The notes under the pieces: generated by a model
The model's database searches: none
Told to the model about the DNA's origin: nothing
What the model saw: only the letters and a program-made list of their open reading frames with translations
From: Candidatus Gastranaerophilales bacterium
GTDB lineage: Bacteria; Cyanobacteriota; Vampirovibrionia; Gastranaerophilales; Gastranaerophilaceae
Reading direction: 5' to 3'
DNA length: 64,000 bases
NCBI GenBank assembly: GCA_944325785.1
Contig: CALVBN010000005.1
Coordinates: forward strand, 62,001-126,000
Made by a program: the position numbers and the translations under genes
Shown here: one piece after another, positions 61,516 to 64,000 of the stretch
How the letters are laid out: each line of letters starts with the position of its first letter
How positions within the stretch are numbered: the first letter of the stretch is position 1

Positions 61516-62619
61516 ATGAAAAAAATTTTATCGAGTTTATTAATAATGATGTTAATGTTTACGGGATTAATGCCGGCAGGCGCAATTAACGCCAAGGTGC
61601 GCATAATGGATTTGACACATATTAAGGGAGTCAGAGAGAACCAGCTTGTCGGATACGGCGTAGTTGTAGGTCTTCCTGGGACAGGCGACAACTCTCGTTC
61701 CACGCAGATTACAAACCAGATGCTGTTAAGAAACTTAGGCACAATAATCGAGCAGGAAAACTATATCCAAAAAGGTGCATCAGCAGCCGTAATCGTTACC
61801 GCAACGGTTCCGCCTTTTGCTAAAAACGGTGATAAAATCGACGTAACTGTATCAGCTATGGCAGACTGTAAGAGCTTAGAAGGCGGTGTTCTTGTTCAGA
61901 CAATCCTAAAGGCGCCTAACGGCGAAGCAGTTGCTGTAGCGCAGGGACCCTTATCAGTGGGCGGTATTAATAAAATTGCAGGCGGTTCTTCTGCAAGAAC
62001 AGCAATCACAACAACCGGCAGAATCCCCGGCGGAGCAATAATTGAACGTGATATTTACACAGAAATCGGCGACGAGAACTCTATCACGCTTTCTCTTGAC
62101 CGTTCTGACTACACGCTAGTTTCAAGAATTGCAAAAACAATTTCGCAAGTAGCACCCGCGCAGGCGATAGATGGAAGCTCCGTAAGAGTTGAAGTTCCTG
62201 CAAAATTTATGAACGACAGAGTCTCATTTCTCTCTATCATAGAAAATCTTGAAGTTTCTCCGACAATGGAACCAGCAAAAGTTGTTGTAAACGAAAGAAC
62301 CGGCACAGTTGTAATCGGCGCTGACGTAAAACTACTTCCGGCAGCCGTAGCACACGGAAACATAACGGTTACCGTATCCACAACTAACGATGTTTCCCAG
62401 CCGAATGCTTTTGCAAACGGTGCAACCGTCGGCTTTGAAAACTCTGATATTGAGATTAATAAAACACCGGGCAGTCTAATCTCAATGCCCGCTAACAGCA
62501 ACCTAAACGATTTAGTAAGAGCATTAAACGCCATCGGCGTTGCGCCGATAGACCTAATCTCTATCTTGCAAGCACTGAAGAAGTCCGGAAGCCTGCAGGC
62601 AGAATTGGTGATTATATAG
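61516..62619 (+). CDS. flgI: Flagellar P-ring protein FlgI
   Basis: 367 aa. Signal peptide (1-26), then the conserved VRIMDLTHIKGVRENQLVG, GYGVVVGLPGTGDNS, and NERTGTVVIGADVKLLP. Forms the ring in the peptidoglycan layer. Its presence implies a diderm cell. A weak ribosome site; the shared leader lies just upstream. Confidence 0.96.
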   Translation: MKKILSSLLIMMLMFTGLMPAGAINAKVRIMDLTHIKGVRENQLVGYGVVVGLPGTGDNSRSTQITNQMLLRNLGTIIEQENYIQKGASAAVIVTATVPPFAKNGDKIDVTVSAMADCKSLEGGVLVQTILKAPNGEAVAVAQGPLSVGGINKIAGGSSARTAITTTGRIPGGAIIERDIYTEIGDENSITLSLDRSDYTLVSRIAKTISQVAPAQAIDGSSVRVEVPAKFMNDRVSFLSIIENLEVSPTMEPAKVVVNERTGTVVIGADVKLLPAAVAHGNITVTVSTTNDVSQPNAFANGATVGFENSDIEINKTPGSLISMPANSNLNDLVRALNAIGVAPIDLISILQALKKSGSLQAELVII

Positions 62620-62620
62620 A

Positions 62621-62738
62621 TTCGTGAATCGTGAATCGAAACTCGTGAATCGAGGTATTAAAGATAATATAAGTAAACAAAGTACAATTAAAGAAATTCT
62701 ATAACCACGGCTCACGATTCACGAATCACGAGTCACGC
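62621..62738. repeat. Variable-arm inverted element, family A (copy 3)
   Basis: Left arm TTCGTGAATCGTGAATCGAA and onward (to 62654), core GTATTAAAGATAATATAAGT to CTATAACCAC, right arm CTCACGATTCACGAATCACG (62709-62738). Between flgI and flgJ. Confidence 0.78.
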
Positions 62739-62754
62739 AAAAGAAAGGACCAAA

Positions 62755-63108
62755 ATGGATTTTTCAACACCTACAATAGATATAATAAAAAGCGGATTGC
62801 ATAACGCACAGACGATTAATTCGGACCAGGCGTTATATAACAAGATAAAAGAAAGCGGAGATTCAAAAGAACAATTGAGAAAAGCCGCAACAGAATTTGA
62901 AAGTATTTTTATAACCAAAATGCTTTCGGAAATGGATAAGACCGTTGATAGAGAAAACGGACTGTTCGGCAAAGAAACCCAATATGTTGATACGTTTAAA
63001 TCAATAGTTTATCAGCAGATGGGACGTGATATCGCAAATAATCCAAGAACAAGCTTCGGATTTGCGGATCAGATTTACAGACAGATGGAAAGGTATGTGG
63101 GGGGATAG
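62755..63108 (+). CDS. flgJ: Flagellar rod-binding protein FlgJ (N-terminal domain only)
   Basis: 117 aa. LRKAATEFESIFITKMLSEM, GLFGKETQYVDTF and QQMGRDIAN match the rod-capping half of FlgJ. The muramidase half found in enterobacteria is absent; the SLT protein at 56276 probably fills in. AAAGGA upstream. Its stop codon is the first triplet of the next inverted element. Confidence 0.92.
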   Translation: MDFSTPTIDIIKSGLHNAQTINSDQALYNKIKESGDSKEQLRKAATEFESIFITKMLSEMDKTVDRENGLFGKETQYVDTFKSIVYQQMGRDIANNPRTSFGFADQIYRQMERYVGG

Positions 63109-63214
63109 TGACTAGTGAGTAGTGAATAGAGATATTAAAAATAATATAAATAAACAAAGTAGAATTAATGAAATTTATAACCACTATTCACTACTCACTA
63201 GTCACTATTCACTC
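63106..63214. repeat. Variable-arm inverted element, family A (copy 4)
   Basis: Arms are TAGTGACTAGTGAGTAGTGA... (63106-63131) and its complement (63183-63214), a perfect match over 23 bp. The core matches copies 1-3, yet the arm sequence differs from theirs. Confidence 0.8.
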
Positions 63215-63231
63215 AACAAGAAAGGACCAAA

Positions 63232-63501
63232 ATGTTACCAAGAATAGAAACCAATTCCGTACAACAATTCAGCGCACTCAATGCGTTCAAGTCTAACCAG
63301 AACGTACAGAAGCCGGAAACAGAACAGACAGAAGTTTCTAAAGGTGTTAATACAACATCAGCAAAAACTCTTCTTGAAAGAATTGATGTAAATGAAGTAC
63401 GTGAATGCGCAAAAACCGTAGGAGAATTCAATATTTCGGATGATGACATCAAATATGGATTACTGTATGGTAGAAGTGTTATAGCGGAGTTTCTCTGCTA
63501 A
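63232..63501 (+). CDS. Small protein in the flagellar cluster
   Basis: 89 aa, not recognised. Disordered, polar first half (glutamine/asparagine/threonine), then a helical end (VNEVRECAKTVGEF, DDDIKYGLLYGRSVIAEFL). AAAGGA upstream. Sits where flgM or flgN often lie, but shows no FlgM signature. No signal peptide. A run of seven G (63503-63509) follows the stop. Confidence 0.68.
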   Translation: MLPRIETNSVQQFSALNAFKSNQNVQKPETEQTEVSKGVNTTSAKTLLERIDVNEVRECAKTVGEFNISDDDIKYGLLYGRSVIAEFLC

Positions 63502-63512
63502 AGGGGGGGAAA

Positions 63513-63630
63513 GGTTTATAGGTTTATAAGTTTAGAAGTTGAGAGGAAGTTATAAAATTAAATATTATGAGCGAAGCGAATTTAAATTCTTCTAAACCTC
63601 TAAACTCCTAAACTAAAAAACTCCTAAACC
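63513..63630. repeat. Variable-arm inverted element, family B (copy 2)
   Basis: Left arm GGTTTATAGGTTTATAAGTT (63513 on), core with GAGCGAAGCGAA, right arm CTAAACCTCTAAACTCCTAA (to 63630). Between the 89-aa gene and flgH. Confidence 0.72.
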
Positions 63631-63649
63631 AAACAACGAGGTAAGTTAT

Positions 63650-64000
63650 ATGAAAAAAGTATTAACAGTATTAGCGATATTAATAATTTCAACAACGATG
63701 AGCGTTCAAGCTGAATCATTGTTTACGCTCGGTGCAACCCAGCATTATGCAGGCACACCGCGTTCACTTTTCGGCGGAGTACAGGCGCGCCAGATTGGAG
63801 ATTTAATTTCCATCATTATGGAAGAAAATATTACGGTCAGCGACAACCTTACATATTCTTCTGAAAAATCATCTAATACCGTTGATACCTTTACATCATT
63901 TATTCGTGACTGGTTTGGCTTATCATTCCTTAAGGATTCTGACGGATTCGGAGGATCTAATGAAGTTTCAAATTCCGCAGCCGGCGGACGCACAATGAGT
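63650..64000 (+). CDS. flgH: Flagellar L-ring protein FlgH (partial, C-terminus off window)
   Basis: First 117 codons. Signal peptide (1-21, ending VQA) and SLFGGVQARQIGDLISIIME, then ENITVSDNL, match the FlgH family, which forms the ring in the outer membrane. FlgH is usually a lipoprotein; here no cysteine lies at the cleavage site (QAESLF), so it may not be acylated. GAGG before the ATG. Confidence 0.9.
   Translation, partial: MKKVLTVLAILIISTTMSVQAESLFTLGATQHYAGTPRSLFGGVQARQIGDLISIIMEENITVSDNLTYSSEKSSNTVDTFTSFIRDWFGLSFLKDSDGFGGSNEVSNSAAGGRTMS

Noticed and set aside
63232..63501. FlgM anti-sigma-28 factor
   Set aside because: Position is suggestive, but the conserved C-terminal FlgM pattern is not seen.

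Overview
The window most resembles a flagellated, AT-rich, double-membraned, non-photosynthetic cyanobacterial relative (Melainabacteria/Vampirovibrionia, probably Gastranaerophilales). This is inferred from gene content and style, not from a search: a CheA kinase fused to a C-terminal receiver, flagellar P- and L-ring genes, cell-wall genes split between mraY and murD-ftsW-murG, and many lineage-type proteins that start with a short '(N/S)-x-(T/S)-F-(R/K/T)-G' tag. No phage, plasmid or CRISPR locus is visible.

Layout. 1-2.1 kb: bioD-bioA (bioA cut by the left edge) and coaD. 2.1-8.6 kb: a signalling block, MCP and CheA-REC on the minus strand, divergent from a REC-GGDEF diguanylate cyclase and a tandem CheW. 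8.7-13 kb: a large membrane protein, a solute-binding lipoprotein and a glycosyltransferase. 13.2-16.6 kb: bifunctional rel, tail-to-tail with a second, diverged RelA/SpoT-fold protein. 16.7-19.5 kb: two PlsC-like acyltransferases, a small protein, ispE. 19.9-26 kb: a large membrane protein, motAB and two poorly characterised genes. 26-27.5 kb: anti-sigma, ECF sigma and an LTxxQ (CpxP/CnrX-like) periplasmic protein in one operon. 27.7-38.2 kb: mraY, a repeat-rich gap, a zincin-like protein, a membrane protein behind an apparent serine-codon attenuator, a GT5-like protein and murD-ftsW-murG. 38.5-44.5 kb: DegT aminotransferase, UbiA, nanE-ROK and two lineage proteins. 44.6-50.4 kb: a TIGR03960-type radical SAM protein, rng, rsmI. 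50.4-54.2 kb: a duplicated XRE repressor/small-ORF module, tRNA-Ser(GCU), a tandem 201-bp repeat, and an HxlR/metallo-beta-lactamase-fold pair. 54.3-56 kb: aspS. 56.1-64 kb: a flagellar rod/ring cluster (lytic transglycosylase, flgF, flgG, flgA, flgI, flgJ, flgH) interrupted by a REP/RAYT block.

How it fits together. The flagellar basal-body genes, the motAB stator, the chemotaxis kinase and the diguanylate cyclase form a motility/second-messenger set spread over the window. The most unusual items are: (i) a 21-codon leader peptide with nine serine codons, starting at the predicted transcript 5' end and followed by a terminator with a possible antiterminator, upstream of an uncharacterised membrane protein; (ii) the extra RelA/SpoT-fold protein beside rel, with all synthetase signature residues; (iii) inverted-repeat elements between flagellar genes whose core is conserved while their self-complementary arms change sequence; (iv) a G8 tract that frameshifts an otherwise open gene next to a REP-associated transposase; (v) a dispersed intergenic repeat inserted in frame in bioA.
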